A DNA stretch of 64,000 nt, taken from assembly GCA_949287095.1 (NCBI GenBank), contig CASEFA010000003.1, positions 1 through 64,000 on the forward strand, written 5' to 3'. Source of the stretch: an uncultured Bacillota bacterium. Its GTDB lineage: Bacteria; Bacillota; Clostridia; Peptostreptococcales; Anaerovoracaceae. The translations under genes were made by a program, and so were the position numbers. Below, piece by piece: positions 27,703-35,852 of the stretch (within the stretch, counting starts at the first letter, position 1; each line of letters opens with the position of its first letter). The notes below the pieces were generated by a model. The model saw nothing but the letters and a program-made list of their open reading frames with translations. It did no database searches and was not told the DNA's origin.

Positions 27703-28417
27703 ATCCTCCGTTTACGCCGAGAACCTGTCCCGTAATAAACGATGCCCCTTCCGATGCCATAAAATATACGGCTTCGGCAACCTCATCAGGTTTTCCTATT
27801 CTGCCCAGAGGCGTCTCCTCCTTCAGCGCATTCATATCTTCCACGGAATACTTCCTGTTCATGTCCGTATCTATAACGCCGGGACATACGCTGTTAACCC
27901 GGATTCCCGACGGGCCCAGTTCCTTGGCCAGACTCATGACAAAAGCGTTCACTGCTCCCTTTGACGCCGAATATACCGACTCACACGAGGCGCCCGCCTG
28001 CCCCCACACGGACGACAGAGCTACTATCGCACCTTCGCCGGCACTTATCATGGCAGGAACGACCGCCCTGACGGCATTTATCACGCCTCCCAGGTTCACT
28101 TCCATCGTTCTTTTCATCTCATCACGGCTGAAATCCGAAACAAGACCATCCAAAGATATTCCGGCCGCACACACGAGAACGTCAAACGCTCTGACCCCGA
28201 AATACACGGCAGCGTCTTTTGCCGCCGCCGCGACCTGATTTTCCTCAGCCACGTCGCACCTGAGCGCCAGAGCTCCGTTTTCCTCTGCGGTTTTTTTCGC
28301 CGCTTCGTCGTCTCTTTCGTAGAGGAAGGCAACATTGTATCCTCCTGCTGCGAATTTTTTCACGCAGGCGGCTCCTATACCTCTGGATCCGCCTGTAATC
28401 AGTACCGTCTTCTTCAT
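27692..28417 (-). CDS. SDR-family oxidoreductase (FabG-like)
   Basis: A 241-residue short-chain dehydrogenase. The nucleotide-binding motif TGGSRGIGAA is at the N-terminus, NAG is replaced by CAAGI near 86, and the catalytic Ser, Tyr and Lys are in LSSVWGQAG and YSASK. The C-terminal GQVLGVNGGFYI matches FabG-like and YmfI-like proteins. It could be 3-oxoacyl-ACP reductase or the SDR of EF-P modification; no fab genes are nearby, so I leave it open. It lies 24 bases after gapA and may be read from the gapA promoter. Confidence 0.85.
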   Translation of the reverse strand: MKKTVLITGGSRGIGAACVKKFAAGGYNVAFLYERDDEAAKKTAEENGALALRCDVAEENQVAAAAKDAAVYFGVRAFDVLVCAAGISLDGLVSDFSRDEMKRTMEVNLGGVINAVRAVVPAMISAGEGAIVALSSVWGQAGASCESVYSASKGAVNAFVMSLAKELGPSGIRVNSVCPGVIDTDMNRKYSVEDMNALKEETPLGRIGKPDEVAEAVYFMASEGASFITGQVLGVNGGFYI

Positions 28418-28441
28418 TTTACCTCCGGAACACGCCTCCCG

Positions 28442-29458
28442 TTAGAGAAGCGTTCCCATGTGCTTTAACGTTCTTATCATCTGGCAGGTGTAGCTCATTT
28501 CATTGTCGTACCATGCGACTACCCTGACCTCGTATATCTTCGTACCGCACCTCTGGGCCAGAGTCTGGGTGGCGTCAAAGAGCGAGCCGTAGCTCATTCC
28601 TATTATGTCGCTTGAAACCAGCTCCTCCTCGGTATAGCCGAAGGACTCGTTTGCAGCATTTTTCATTGCCGCGTTTATTCCCTCCACCGATACGGTCTCC
28701 GTGTCGTCCTTAAGGGTCGCATCAAGTATGGTTATGGAGCCGCTTGGAACGGGAACTCGCTGAGCCGAGCCTATGAGCTTTCCGTCAAGCTCAGGTATTA
28801 CAAGTCCTATTGCCTTGGCGGCGCCCGTGCTGTTAGGCACGATGTTTATCGCACCCGCTCTCGCCCTTCTGAAATCGTTTTTCCTGTGCGGTCCGTCCAG
28901 AATCATCTGGTCTCCCGTGTATGCGTGGATGGTGGTCATAAAGCCCGTCCTCAGCTCTCTGTAATCGTTGAGAGCCTTCGCCATCGGAGCCAGACAGTTA
29001 GTGGTGCAGCTGGCGGCGGAAACAACATTATCCTCCTTCTTGAGAGTCTCATGATTTACCCCGTATACTATGGTCGGAAGGTCGTTTCCCGCAGGGGCGG
29101 AAATGAGTACCTTCTTTGCTCCTGCCTTAAGATGAACGGCCGCCTTATCCTTTCCGGCAAATCTTCCCGTGCACTCGAGAACGATGTCTACGCCCAGATC
29201 GCCCCATGGCAGCTTCCCGGGATCGGGTTCTGCGAAAACCTTTACCTTCCTGCCGTCCACTGTTATGAGGTTTTCGCCCGCCCTGACCTCGTGGTCGAAC
29301 CTCCCCTGCACGCTGTCGTACTTCAGAAGGTGGGCAAGCATTTCGGGCTTTGCCAGATCGTTAATGGCAACAACCTCTATATCCGGGTCCGTGAAAACCC
29401 TTCTGAATGTCATTCTTCCTATTCTTCCAAAACCGTTAATGGCTATTTTAATACTCAT
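28442..29458 (-). CDS. gapA: Glyceraldehyde-3-phosphate dehydrogenase, type I
   Basis: The glycolytic NAD-dependent dehydrogenase (338 aa). The Rossmann motif NGFGRIGR is at 8-15, the catalytic Cys151 in [12 protein letters not shown], and the C-terminal WYDNEMSY is intact. The start [12 protein letters not shown] at 29458 is preceded by GGAGG nine bases upstream; an in-frame ATG at 29503 would add 15 unlikely residues. No cggR, pgk or tpi is adjacent, so it stands apart from the usual central glycolytic operon. Confidence 0.96.
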   Translation of the reverse strand: MSIKIAINGFGRIGRMTFRRVFTDPDIEVVAINDLAKPEMLAHLLKYDSVQGRFDHEVRAGENLITVDGRKVKVFAEPDPGKLPWGDLGVDIVLECTGRFAGKDKAAVHLKAGAKKVLISAPAGNDLPTIVYGVNHETLKKEDNVVSAASCTTNCLAPMAKALNDYRELRTGFMTTIHAYTGDQMILDGPHRKNDFRRARAGAINIVPNSTGAAKAIGLVIPELDGKLIGSAQRVPVPSGSITILDATLKDDTETVSVEGINAAMKNAANESFGYTEEELVSSDIIGMSYGSLFDATQTLAQRCGTKIYEVRVVAWYDNEMSYTCQMIRTLKHMGTLL

Positions 29459-29501
29459 GTCCTGAACCTCCTTCGGATTTTTCTCGTGTTTACTGGTATT
29501 C

Positions 29502-29529
29502 ATAATATCACTGCATCATCCAAAGTCAA
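29502..29529 (-). promoter_or_regulatory. Promoter of gapA
   Basis: On the minus strand TTGACT (29529-29524), a 16-base spacer and TATTAT (29507-29502). The predicted start gives a leader of about 40 bases ending in the GGAGG site of gapA. Confidence 0.65.
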
Positions 29530-29572
29530 GGCTGACGCGGCAATTTCACATTTCTATTATACCCCCTTAACA

Positions 29573-29603
29573 GAAAAAAACGTCGAAAATTTTACATTCG
29601 ACG
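29573..29603 (-). terminator. Intrinsic terminator after the LytTR gene
   Basis: On the minus strand CGTCGAA and TTCGACG pair with an 8-base loop, followed by TTTTTTT. The stem overlaps the last codons and the stop of the LytTR gene and insulates it from gapA. Confidence 0.85.
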
Positions 29604-29933
29604 TTCATTGTTTTTCAGATAGCAGAAATATCTCTGTTTCGTTCTGACGAAATTTTCTCTCCCCAGAGAATAGGACGTCCCGTTTTCAAAATACATCTGC
29701 TGATTATCCATGCACGATATCTTACCCAGATTGACGTAGCATCCTTTCAGACAGGGATAGAATCTTTCATCCAGAAGCTCTGCTATACTATCCAGTTTCT
29801 CATAGAAAATGAACTCTCCGCTGTCCGTCATGACACGGAGTTTCCTGCCCTCCCGTGCAAGATACACGATTTCCTCAAGGGGAACCTTCCTCACACTTCC
29901 CCGAACTGTCACGGTTATGTACCTGTTCCTCAT
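29592..29933 (-). CDS. Stand-alone LytTR DNA-binding protein
   Basis: A 113-residue protein made almost entirely of a LytTR DNA-binding domain (ITVTVRGSVRKVPLEEIVYL, RFYPCLKGCYVNLGKI, FVRTKQRYF). It has no receiver domain and no membrane helix, so any signal must act through another protein or through its own level. It is monocistronic: a promoter region with a 17-bp palindrome lies upstream and a terminator overlaps its 3' end. The target is unknown; self-regulation or control of neighbouring gapA are possible but unproved. Confidence 0.85.
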   Translation of the reverse strand: MRNRYITVTVRGSVRKVPLEEIVYLAREGRKLRVMTDSGEFIFYEKLDSIAELLDERFYPCLKGCYVNLGKISCMDNQQMYFENGTSYSLGRENFVRTKQRYFCYLKNNERRM

Positions 29934-29965
29934 ATTCCATACCTTTTCCTCTCCCTTATTCTCAA

Positions 29966-29982
29966 TATTGTTTCAAACAATA
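29966..29982. promoter_or_regulatory. Palindromic operator candidate upstream of LytTR gene
   Basis: TATTGTTT and AAACAATA form a perfect 8-bp inverted repeat around a single base. It lies 33 bases upstream of the LytTR start, just downstream of a TATAGT word (minus strand, near 29996), where a repressor would block the promoter. LytTR proteins usually bind direct repeats, so another repressor may use it. Confidence 0.5.
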
Positions 29983-30135
29983 AACCTACTATATCACGGC
30001 ATTCCTTAAGACGACAGCTAAAAAACTGTACCGAATGTCTCGATTTCAGTCACCATGCCTGTATCCTCGTCAAAGTGACGGTCTCATATCATACTGCAAA
30101 GGTGCCTTACATATCTGCTCACGTCCCCGAAAGCA

Positions 30136-30181
30136 ACAAAAAACCGGTCTTTCTCAAGGCTTTTACGCCGTAAGACCGGTT
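30136..30181 (-). terminator. Intrinsic terminator after rpoZ
   Basis: On the minus strand AACCGGTCTT (from 30181) pairs with AAGACCGGTT (to 30142), a perfect 10-bp stem with a 20-base loop, followed by TTTTTTGTT. It ends the yicC-gmk-rpoZ transcript. The remaining bases between here and the LytTR promoter hold nothing I recognise. Confidence 0.88.
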
Positions 30182-30208
30182 GTTTTCTTATTTAAATGCG
30201 AGCAGTTT

Positions 30209-30406
30209 TCAGTTCTCTCTTCTATAGGTGATGAGATCCTCAGCAATCTCTGCGGCAGCAATGGATACCGGCTTATTCACCTTGTAGTCCCGTGCAAGAA
30301 TCGGCTTGCCTTCGATAATGTCCCTCGCACGCTTTGCGGCCATTATTACAATGGTGTATCTGCTGTCCGCTTTCTTTCTGATCTCGTTTATAGATGGATA
30401 TAACAT
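30209..30406 (-). CDS. rpoZ: RNA polymerase omega subunit
   Basis: A 65-residue omega subunit (MLYPSINEIRKKADSRYT, VIMAAKRARDI). It helps assemble and stabilise RNA polymerase. Its ATG overlaps the gmk stop by one base (TAATG). The yicC-gmk-rpoZ order is standard in Bacillota, but the coaBC and priA genes that often follow are absent and a terminator follows instead. Confidence 0.93.
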   Translation of the reverse strand: MLYPSINEIRKKADSRYTIVIMAAKRARDIIEGKPILARDYKVNKPVSIAAAEIAEDLITYRREN

Positions 30407-31041
30407 TACAATTCCTCCTCATATTTCTCAATCAGGGCGGAAACGTCCTCTGTGACTCTCGAATGCTCCGCCGTAATAATGGATTTCACTCTGGATACCG
30501 CTTCTTCAAGTACTCCGTTTACCACACAGTAATCGTACTTATCGATATAGGAGATTTCGGAAAGTGTCTTGGAAAGCCTCAAGTTTATGGCATCCTCGGT
30601 CTCGGTGCCTCTTCCCGTTATACGCTTTCTCAGCTCCGCCATAGACGGCGGAAGTATGAAAATAAATATTCCGTCGGGGTAGTTTTCCTTAACCTTCATT
30701 GCCCCCTGAATATCAATTTCCAGAATCACGTCGATTCCCTCTCTGAGCCTGTCTATAACCGGCTCCTTAGGGGTTCCGTAGTAATTCTCGTACACCTCGG
30801 CATACTCCAGAAATCCTCCGGCTCTCACCTTTTCGATAAATGTCTCCCTGTCGGTGAAAAAATAACTTACTCCTTCGATTTCTCCGTTTCTCGGCGCTCT
30901 CGTGGTCATCGACACGGAAAGCTCTATGTCAGCCTCCTCGAGCAGCCTCTTGCAGATGGTTCCTTTTCCTGCTCCGGAAGGCCCCGAAATCACGAAAAGC
31001 TTGCCGGGATGATTCGGATTCAGGTCGTATTTCCTTTCCAT
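30406..31041 (-). CDS. gmk: Guanylate kinase
   Basis: A 211-residue enzyme that phosphorylates GMP to GDP with ATP. The P-loop SGPSGAGKGT is at about 19-28, with the GMP-binding block (STTRAPRNGEIEGVSYFF reads SMTTRAPRNGE here) and the lid region RITGRGTE. It is coupled to rpoZ. It lies 63 bases after yicC with no remA (DUF370) gene between them, unlike many Clostridia. Confidence 0.96.
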   Translation of the reverse strand: MERKYDLNPNHPGKLFVISGPSGAGKGTICKRLLEEADIELSVSMTTRAPRNGEIEGVSYFFTDRETFIEKVRAGGFLEYAEVYENYYGTPKEPVIDRLREGIDVILEIDIQGAMKVKENYPDGIFIFILPPSMAELRKRITGRGTETEDAINLRLSKTLSEISYIDKYDYCVVNGVLEEAVSRVKSIITAEHSRVTEDVSALIEKYEEEL

Positions 31042-31104
31042 AAAAACTCCTGTCTTTTACTTGGTAAGTATGAATTATATCACCTTTAGGATGCCTTTTC
31101 AAGT

Positions 31105-31989
31105 CTACTCTATGTTCTGAACCTGTTCCCTTATCTTCTCTACTTCAGCTTTCACCATCAGCATGAGATTGGTCACTTCGATATCGTTAGCCTTGGAGCC
31201 TATGGTGTTGGCCTCCCTGTTCATCTCCTGAACCAGGAAATCCAGCTTCTTGCCCTCAGGGCCTGACGCTTTTTCTATTATGTCCGCCATCTGATCGATG
31301 TGGCTTCTCAGCCTTGTAAGTTCCTCCGCTATACTGCATTTATCCGCAAAAATCGCAGCTTCCGTCAGTATTCTTTCCTCGGGAACCTCAATACTGCTTC
31401 CTATAAGCTCGCTTATTCTCTCCCTTAATTTTTCCATGTATATGGCCGGAACCTTTTCGGCGCGCTCCTCGATTTTATCGGCAAGCTCTCTCACTGTCTT
31501 TCCACGTCCCAGAAGGTCGGCAGCCAGTTTCCTGCCTTCCGTCTCACGCATTGCCGTCATGTTGTCAACGGCCTCTCTTACTGGAATCAGCACGGCTTCC
31601 GTAATTTCCGCCTCGTCCTCCACATCCGGCACAGACTTCAGAACGTCAGGCAGGGATGCCAGATATTCAAGGGAGATATCTCCGCTGACGTTGAATTCCT
31701 TGGAAAGAAGCACAAGGTTATCGTAATACTGCCGGGCAACCATGGTATTCAGCCTTACTTCGGCGTCGCTTTCGGTTATGTTTTCAACCATCACCGACAC
31801 CTCTATCTTTCCTCGCTTTATTTTCTCTTTCACCGCATTCTTAATCTTATCCTCGGCAAAGGAGTATCTTCTCGGCATTCTTACCGATATATCGCAGTAT
31901 CTGTGATTTACGCCCCTTATTTCCACGGTAATGTTTCTCTTTCCGTCATCTCTCTCGGCTCTTCCGAATCCCGTCATGCTTCTGATCAT
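31105..31989 (-). CDS. yicC: YicC-family endoribonuclease
   Basis: A 294-residue YicC/YloC-family protein. The signature MIRSMTGFGRAE opens the protein, and the C-terminal DUF1732 part reads LDFLVQEMNREANTIGSKAND. Relatives are endoribonucleases acting on RNA. The start at 31989 is supported by AGGAGA eight bases upstream; an upstream GTG/ATG would lie within the promoter. It heads the yicC-gmk-rpoZ unit. Confidence 0.93.
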   Translation of the reverse strand: MIRSMTGFGRAERDDGKRNITVEIRGVNHRYCDISVRMPRRYSFAEDKIKNAVKEKIKRGKIEVSVMVENITESDAEVRLNTMVARQYYDNLVLLSKEFNVSGDISLEYLASLPDVLKSVPDVEDEAEITEAVLIPVREAVDNMTAMRETEGRKLAADLLGRGKTVRELADKIEERAEKVPAIYMEKLRERISELIGSSIEVPEERILTEAAIFADKCSIAEELTRLRSHIDQMADIIEKASGPEGKKLDFLVQEMNREANTIGSKANDIEVTNLMLMVKAEVEKIREQVQNIE

Positions 31990-32027
31990 CAGCGGTCTCC
32001 TTTCCTTTTCAGAAATGTTATACGGGT

Positions 32028-32078
32028 ATTTTACCACATCCCGCACTCATTGACAAATTCAGCATTTTATAGGAAAAT
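32028..32078. promoter_or_regulatory. Divergent promoters sharing one -35 core (yicC / NFACT)
   Basis: On the minus strand TTGTCA (32056-32051), a 17-base spacer and TAAAAT (32033-32028) would serve yicC. On the plus strand TTGACA (32050-32055), a 17-base spacer and the weaker GAAAAT (32073-32078) would serve the NFACT gene. The two -35 hexamers overlap by five bases, so polymerase could occupy only one at a time. Confidence 0.6.
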
Positions 32079-32119
32079 ATCATTGTTTTGCAGATTATGA
32101 CGAATACGGGGGTTAGGAA

Positions 32120-33805
32120 ATGGCATTTGATGCAGTTATGACGAGAGCAGTGACCCGGGAACTGAGGGAAAAGCTTCTCCTTGGAAAAATAGAAAAGGTA
32201 TACCAGCCGGAAAGCGACGAGCTGGTATTTAACATACACACCAGGAACGGCAATCTCATTCTGTTCTCTTCGGTAAGCAGCCAGAACCCGAGATTATGCC
32301 TGACGTCCGACCGTCCCGACAACCCTCCGGCACCGCTGCCATTCTGCATGCTCCTGCGGAAACATCTGCAGGGAGGGCGTATCGTTTCAATCGATCAGAA
32401 GGATGCGGAGAGAATCATAGAAATATCTCTTGAAACCCTTAATGAACTGGGATTTACCGTGTCAAAGAAGCTCATATTTGAAATCATGGGCAAGCACAGC
32501 AATGTGATTTTAGTAGATATGACGACGGGAAAAATAATCGACAGCATAAAGCGCATATCCATCGACGCAAGCCGTGTAAGACAGATTCTTCCCGGTAAGA
32601 TCTACGCATATCCGCCTTCACAGGATAAAATCCCGTATGACAGAATTTCAGAAGAGGAACTTGCCGCATGCGACGGAGACAAAAAGGTCATCCTTTCAAA
32701 AGTGGGCGGCATTTCCCCGGCGGCTGCACAGGAACTTGCGGAAATACCTCCTCACGAGAGAAAAAAGTGGCTCGACAGGGTGATATCAGACATAGATTCA
32801 GGCCGTGCGGTGTTCAGAATATATTCCGACTCCGAAGGTCATCCCGGAGATTTCTATGCAGCCGATCTTAAAGATTTTGAAGACTGCTGCGTCCGCACAG
32901 ATTACCCGTCGGCAAGCAGCTGCATATGTGCGTTCTTTGACAGAAGAGATTCGTCGAACAGGACGAAGCAGCGTGCAAGATCTGCAGTAAAGATCGTGTC
33001 CTCTCACCTTGAAAAGCTGAATCTGAAGAAACAGAGACTTTCCGAGGATCTCCTCAAAGCCGAAAACTCCGACAATCTCAGGATTTTCGGCGAGCTGTTA
33101 AACGCCAATATACACGCCGTTCCCCCCGGAGCGGACTCCGTGACCGTCTTTAACTACTACGATGGAAGCGAAGTGAAAATTCCCCTGGACGCCAGATATT
33201 CCGCTGCAAAAAATGCACAGCTTTACTTTAAGCGATACGGTAAATCCAAGACCGCAGTAAAAGAAAAAACACTGCAGCTTGAGGAAACGGAAAGCGAAAT
33301 TCTCTACCTTGAATCGGTGCTTACATACCTCGAAAATGCTGAAAATGAAAGTGAAATTGAAAGCATAAGAAACGAACTCATAGAAACCGGTTACATCAGG
33401 AGACGCAAATCCGGATTTAAAGAAAAGAAGTTCAAAGCTTCGCCCGTTAAATATCACACTTCTTCCAGCCTTGAAATCCTTGTCGGAAAAAACAACAGGG
33501 AAAATGACATTCTCACAACCAAGACAGCATCAAAGAAGGATATATGGCTTCACACGAAAGATATACCCGGGTCACATGTTATCCTCCGTACAGACGGAAT
33601 TCAGCCGTCGGCGGCAGATATATATGAAGCGGCGTCAGTGGCGGCATATCACAGCAAGGCCAGATCATCGGAAAATGTACCCGTGGATTACGTTCCCGTT
33701 AAAAACGTGAAAAAACCTGCCGGTGCGAAACCGGGAATGGTCATATTCACCGGGAACAGAACCGTGTGGGTCAACCCGAAGCTTCCGGAAAATATAAACA
33801 AATAA
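32120..33805 (+). CDS. rqcH: NFACT-family ribosome quality control protein (RqcH-like)
   Basis: A 561-residue NFACT protein. In order: NFACT-N (about 1-190), helix-hairpin-helix, a coiled coil (about 290-430) and the NFACT-R domain (DIWLHTKDIPGSHVILR near 475). Bacterial RqcH binds stalled 50S subunits and recruits Ala-tRNA to add poly-Ala tails; older names are FbpA/fibronectin-binding protein. The Asp97-Arg98 pair known in Bacillus RqcH reads Glu97-Arg98 here by residue number. mutS2/rqcU, its functional relative, lies in the same window. GTTAGGAA precedes the ATG; a terminator follows. Confidence 0.92.
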   Translation: MAFDAVMTRAVTRELREKLLLGKIEKVYQPESDELVFNIHTRNGNLILFSSVSSQNPRLCLTSDRPDNPPAPLPFCMLLRKHLQGGRIVSIDQKDAERIIEISLETLNELGFTVSKKLIFEIMGKHSNVILVDMTTGKIIDSIKRISIDASRVRQILPGKIYAYPPSQDKIPYDRISEEELAACDGDKKVILSKVGGISPAAAQELAEIPPHERKKWLDRVISDIDSGRAVFRIYSDSEGHPGDFYAADLKDFEDCCVRTDYPSASSCICAFFDRRDSSNRTKQRARSAVKIVSSHLEKLNLKKQRLSEDLLKAENSDNLRIFGELLNANIHAVPPGADSVTVFNYYDGSEVKIPLDARYSAAKNAQLYFKRYGKSKTAVKEKTLQLEETESEILYLESVLTYLENAENESEIESIRNELIETGYIRRRKSGFKEKKFKASPVKYHTSSSLEILVGKNNRENDILTTKTASKKDIWLHTKDIPGSHVILRTDGIQPSAADIYEAASVAAYHSKARSSENVPVDYVPVKNVKKPAGAKPGMVIFTGNRTVWVNPKLPENINK

Positions 33806-33832
33806 GAGGACCTGTGCCGGTCCTCTTTTTTA
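33804..33832. terminator. Terminator after NFACT gene, possibly bidirectional
   Basis: AGAGGACC (33805-33812) pairs with GGTCCTCT (33819-33826) around a 6-base loop, followed by TTTTTTAT on the plus strand. On the minus strand the stem is followed by TTATTTG, so it may also serve the convergent alarmone synthetase gene, whose stop is at 33842. Confidence 0.88.
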
Positions 33833-33841
33833 TGATTCTTT

Positions 33842-34573
33842 CTACTTTGTCACCTGCTGCAGCTGGGCTTCAATAAGCTCTCTGGCCTCCCGTGCGGCTT
33901 TACTCTTTTCTATTTTCGTGCGAATCTCCAGCATCTTCATGTCCGTAGCTGCTATGGTGTCCGCGCACTGCTTAAGCTCGCCGATAATCTCATCGGCGTT
34001 TTCCACATCCTGCTTATACTTCATCTGATGTTCCAGACTGGCCCAGAAGTCCATGGCTGTAGTTCTTATCTGAACCTCGCATCGCATAGGACGCTTCTCG
34101 TTTGAAAAGAATACAGGCACCTCGATAATCATGTGGTAGCTTCTGTATCCGTTAGGCTTCGGATTCTGTATGTAGTCCTTTATCTGTATCAGAGATATAT
34201 CGTCCTGCTGAACGAGCATCCTTGCAACCTTGTAGATATCATCCACGAAAGAGCATATTACTCTTACTCCCGCAACGTCGTTGAGATTATCCTCTATTGA
34301 CTTCAGCGACAGCTCGTCTCCCTGCCTCTTAAGCTTCTCGAATATGCTCGATGCCTTTTTACGCCTTGATGTTACGGATGCGATAGGACTCTGCGGGCTC
34401 GTCATGGAAAGCTCATCGTTGAGTATCTCCAGCTTCGTTCTGACTTCCCTGATTGCGGAATCATACCTCATCAGAAGTATATTCAGTTCCTCCAGAAGCT
34501 TTACCGCATCCTCCGGATTTTCCGGCAGCAGCTCGTCAAGCAGTTCCTTTGCAATTTCATCTCTACCCTGCAT
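33842..34573 (-). CDS. Small alarmone synthetase, RelA/SpoT domain only
   Basis: A 243-residue (p)ppGpp synthetase of the YjbM/YwaC type. The synthetase signatures are ISLIQIKDYIQNPKPNGYRS and CEVQIRTTAMDFWASLEHQ; no HD hydrolase or TGS/ACT regulatory domain is present. Helices follow at the C-terminus. The start MQGRDEIAKELL at 34573 has a full AGGAGGAG six bases upstream; a TTG at 34594 would be the alternative. It lies 17 bases after the hydrolase gene. Confidence 0.9.
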   Translation of the reverse strand: MQGRDEIAKELLDELLPENPEDAVKLLEELNILLMRYDSAIREVRTKLEILNDELSMTSPQSPIASVTSRRKKASSIFEKLKRQGDELSLKSIEDNLNDVAGVRVICSFVDDIYKVARMLVQQDDISLIQIKDYIQNPKPNGYRSYHMIIEVPVFFSNEKRPMRCEVQIRTTAMDFWASLEHQMKYKQDVENADEIIGELKQCADTIAATDMKMLEIRTKIEKSKAAREARELIEAQLQQVTK

Positions 34574-34590
34574 TCTTCTCTCCTCCTGAC

Positions 34591-35445
34591 TCAATTTTTA
34601 ATATAATCTCTTATCGCCTCTATGACCCTGTCTCCACTGGCAGAAGGCCCGCCGTTGTGGATTTCGTGATAATACCCCTTCCACTCTATGTAGGTAAATG
34701 AGCTGTTGTCTCTGTTCTGTCCTGCCATGGCTCTGGAACCCTCAACCGCACAGATTCTGTCCGCATCGCCGTGCATGAGAAGAGTCGGCGTACCGTCTGC
34801 TCTGCCGTTGCTTTCCAGCGTACCGTCAAAGATTGCCCTGCCTGTATCATAGCACTCCACTGCACACCTTAAGGTGATTTTACCGTGTACAAGCTCATCT
34901 CTGTCATATCCGTCCACATCCGGATTTCCCGAATTCCCCAGATACTCCTTCGGACAGCCCGAGGAAAGGGCGAATTTCGGCATAATCTTCTCCAGTCCCT
35001 TCACAATCACATAGAGGGGTCCCGGTACGGACCTTACAAGCTTTATCCACGGCGCGGATATAATGTACTTCGCCGGGACGTCGTTCTTCCCGCCCCTGGC
35101 TCTGTAATCTATGCAGATATTTCCGCCCATGCTGTGTCCGTAAAGGGTTATGGGAAGTCCCGGATATTTCTCCTCCGCATAGCTTATCAGAGCGTCTATG
35201 TCAGCCAGAATCTCGTTTCTGGGGGCGGTATCTCCCCTCTTTCCTTCCGACCTTCCGTGTCCCCTCAGATCGATTCCCAGAACCGCAATTCCGGCTTTGT
35301 TCATTTCGCATGCCATTCGGTCATACCTTCCGTCGTGTTCACCTATTCCGTGAATTATGCACATGACATACCCGGGATTTTCACATTCCCAGCTGTATCC
35401 CGTGATTCCGAAGTCCCTTCCGGGCAGTTCAAAGTTGGTAAACAT
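34591..35445 (-). CDS. Alpha/beta hydrolase, monoacylglycerol lipase-like
   Basis: A 284-residue serine hydrolase of the Hydrolase_4 (lysophospholipase/monoglyceride lipase) group. It shows the oxyanion block IHGIGEHDGRYDRM, the nucleophile elbow GHSMGG near 106-111, the acid in HGDADRI and the histidine in GYYHEIHNGG. No signal peptide is visible, so it is cytoplasmic. The start MFTNFELPGRDFG has AAAGGAG upstream; a TTG six codons earlier is less likely. The link to the downstream alarmone synthetase is only positional. Confidence 0.88.
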   Translation of the reverse strand: MFTNFELPGRDFGITGYSWECENPGYVMCIIHGIGEHDGRYDRMACEMNKAGIAVLGIDLRGHGRSEGKRGDTAPRNEILADIDALISYAEEKYPGLPITLYGHSMGGNICIDYRARGGKNDVPAKYIISAPWIKLVRSVPGPLYVIVKGLEKIMPKFALSSGCPKEYLGNSGNPDVDGYDRDELVHGKITLRCAVECYDTGRAIFDGTLESNGRADGTPTLLMHGDADRICAVEGSRAMAGQNRDNSSFTYIEWKGYYHEIHNGGPSASGDRVIEAIRDYIKN

Positions 35446-35612
35446 GATTTTCTCCTTTTGCAAAAAACGACTGAATTATAACATAAAAGAGCTTAAATCC
35501 GACATCTGAAAAAGTCCTGTATTGATTAAACTTTCCGCCTGAAGTATCATCGACTGAGACATTCACCTTTAAGGTGCAGGAATCGCCGTCCACGGTTTCA
35601 GGAGGTGCGGTA

Positions 35613-35771
35613 ATGAAAAAGAACTGTTCTCTGTGCGGGAACATATACCACAACACTACTTTTCGGGGAGGCTTCATATGTGAAGACTGTCTCAACTATA
35701 TCAAAGAGACCGAGTTTTCCTACGTGAGTAAACCGGCTTCGCCCGAAGCATCCATAACATCTGACATCTGA
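35613..35771 (+). CDS. Small zinc-finger peptide, Gin (anti-sigma-G)-like
   Basis: A 52-residue peptide with paired CxxC motifs (CSLC at 5-8 and CEDC near 23-26), separated by 14 residues ending in GGFICEDC. This resembles Gin/CsfB, the zinc-binding inhibitor of sigma-G in endospore formers, where the spacing is 15. The start is strongly supported: CAGGAGGTG sits six bases before the ATG. It is one of only three plus-strand genes and is not in an operon. If the match is right, the organism can sporulate, but no other sporulation gene is in the window. Confidence 0.55.
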   Translation: MKKNCSLCGNIYHNTTFRGGFICEDCLNYIKETEFSYVSKPASPEASITSDI

Positions 35772-35852
35772 TTACATGAATCGGGACTCAGGCGGCAAAA
35801 TCAGGAAATATTCACATTCTGTGGCGGCGATGATGTCTCTGACGGAATCCGG

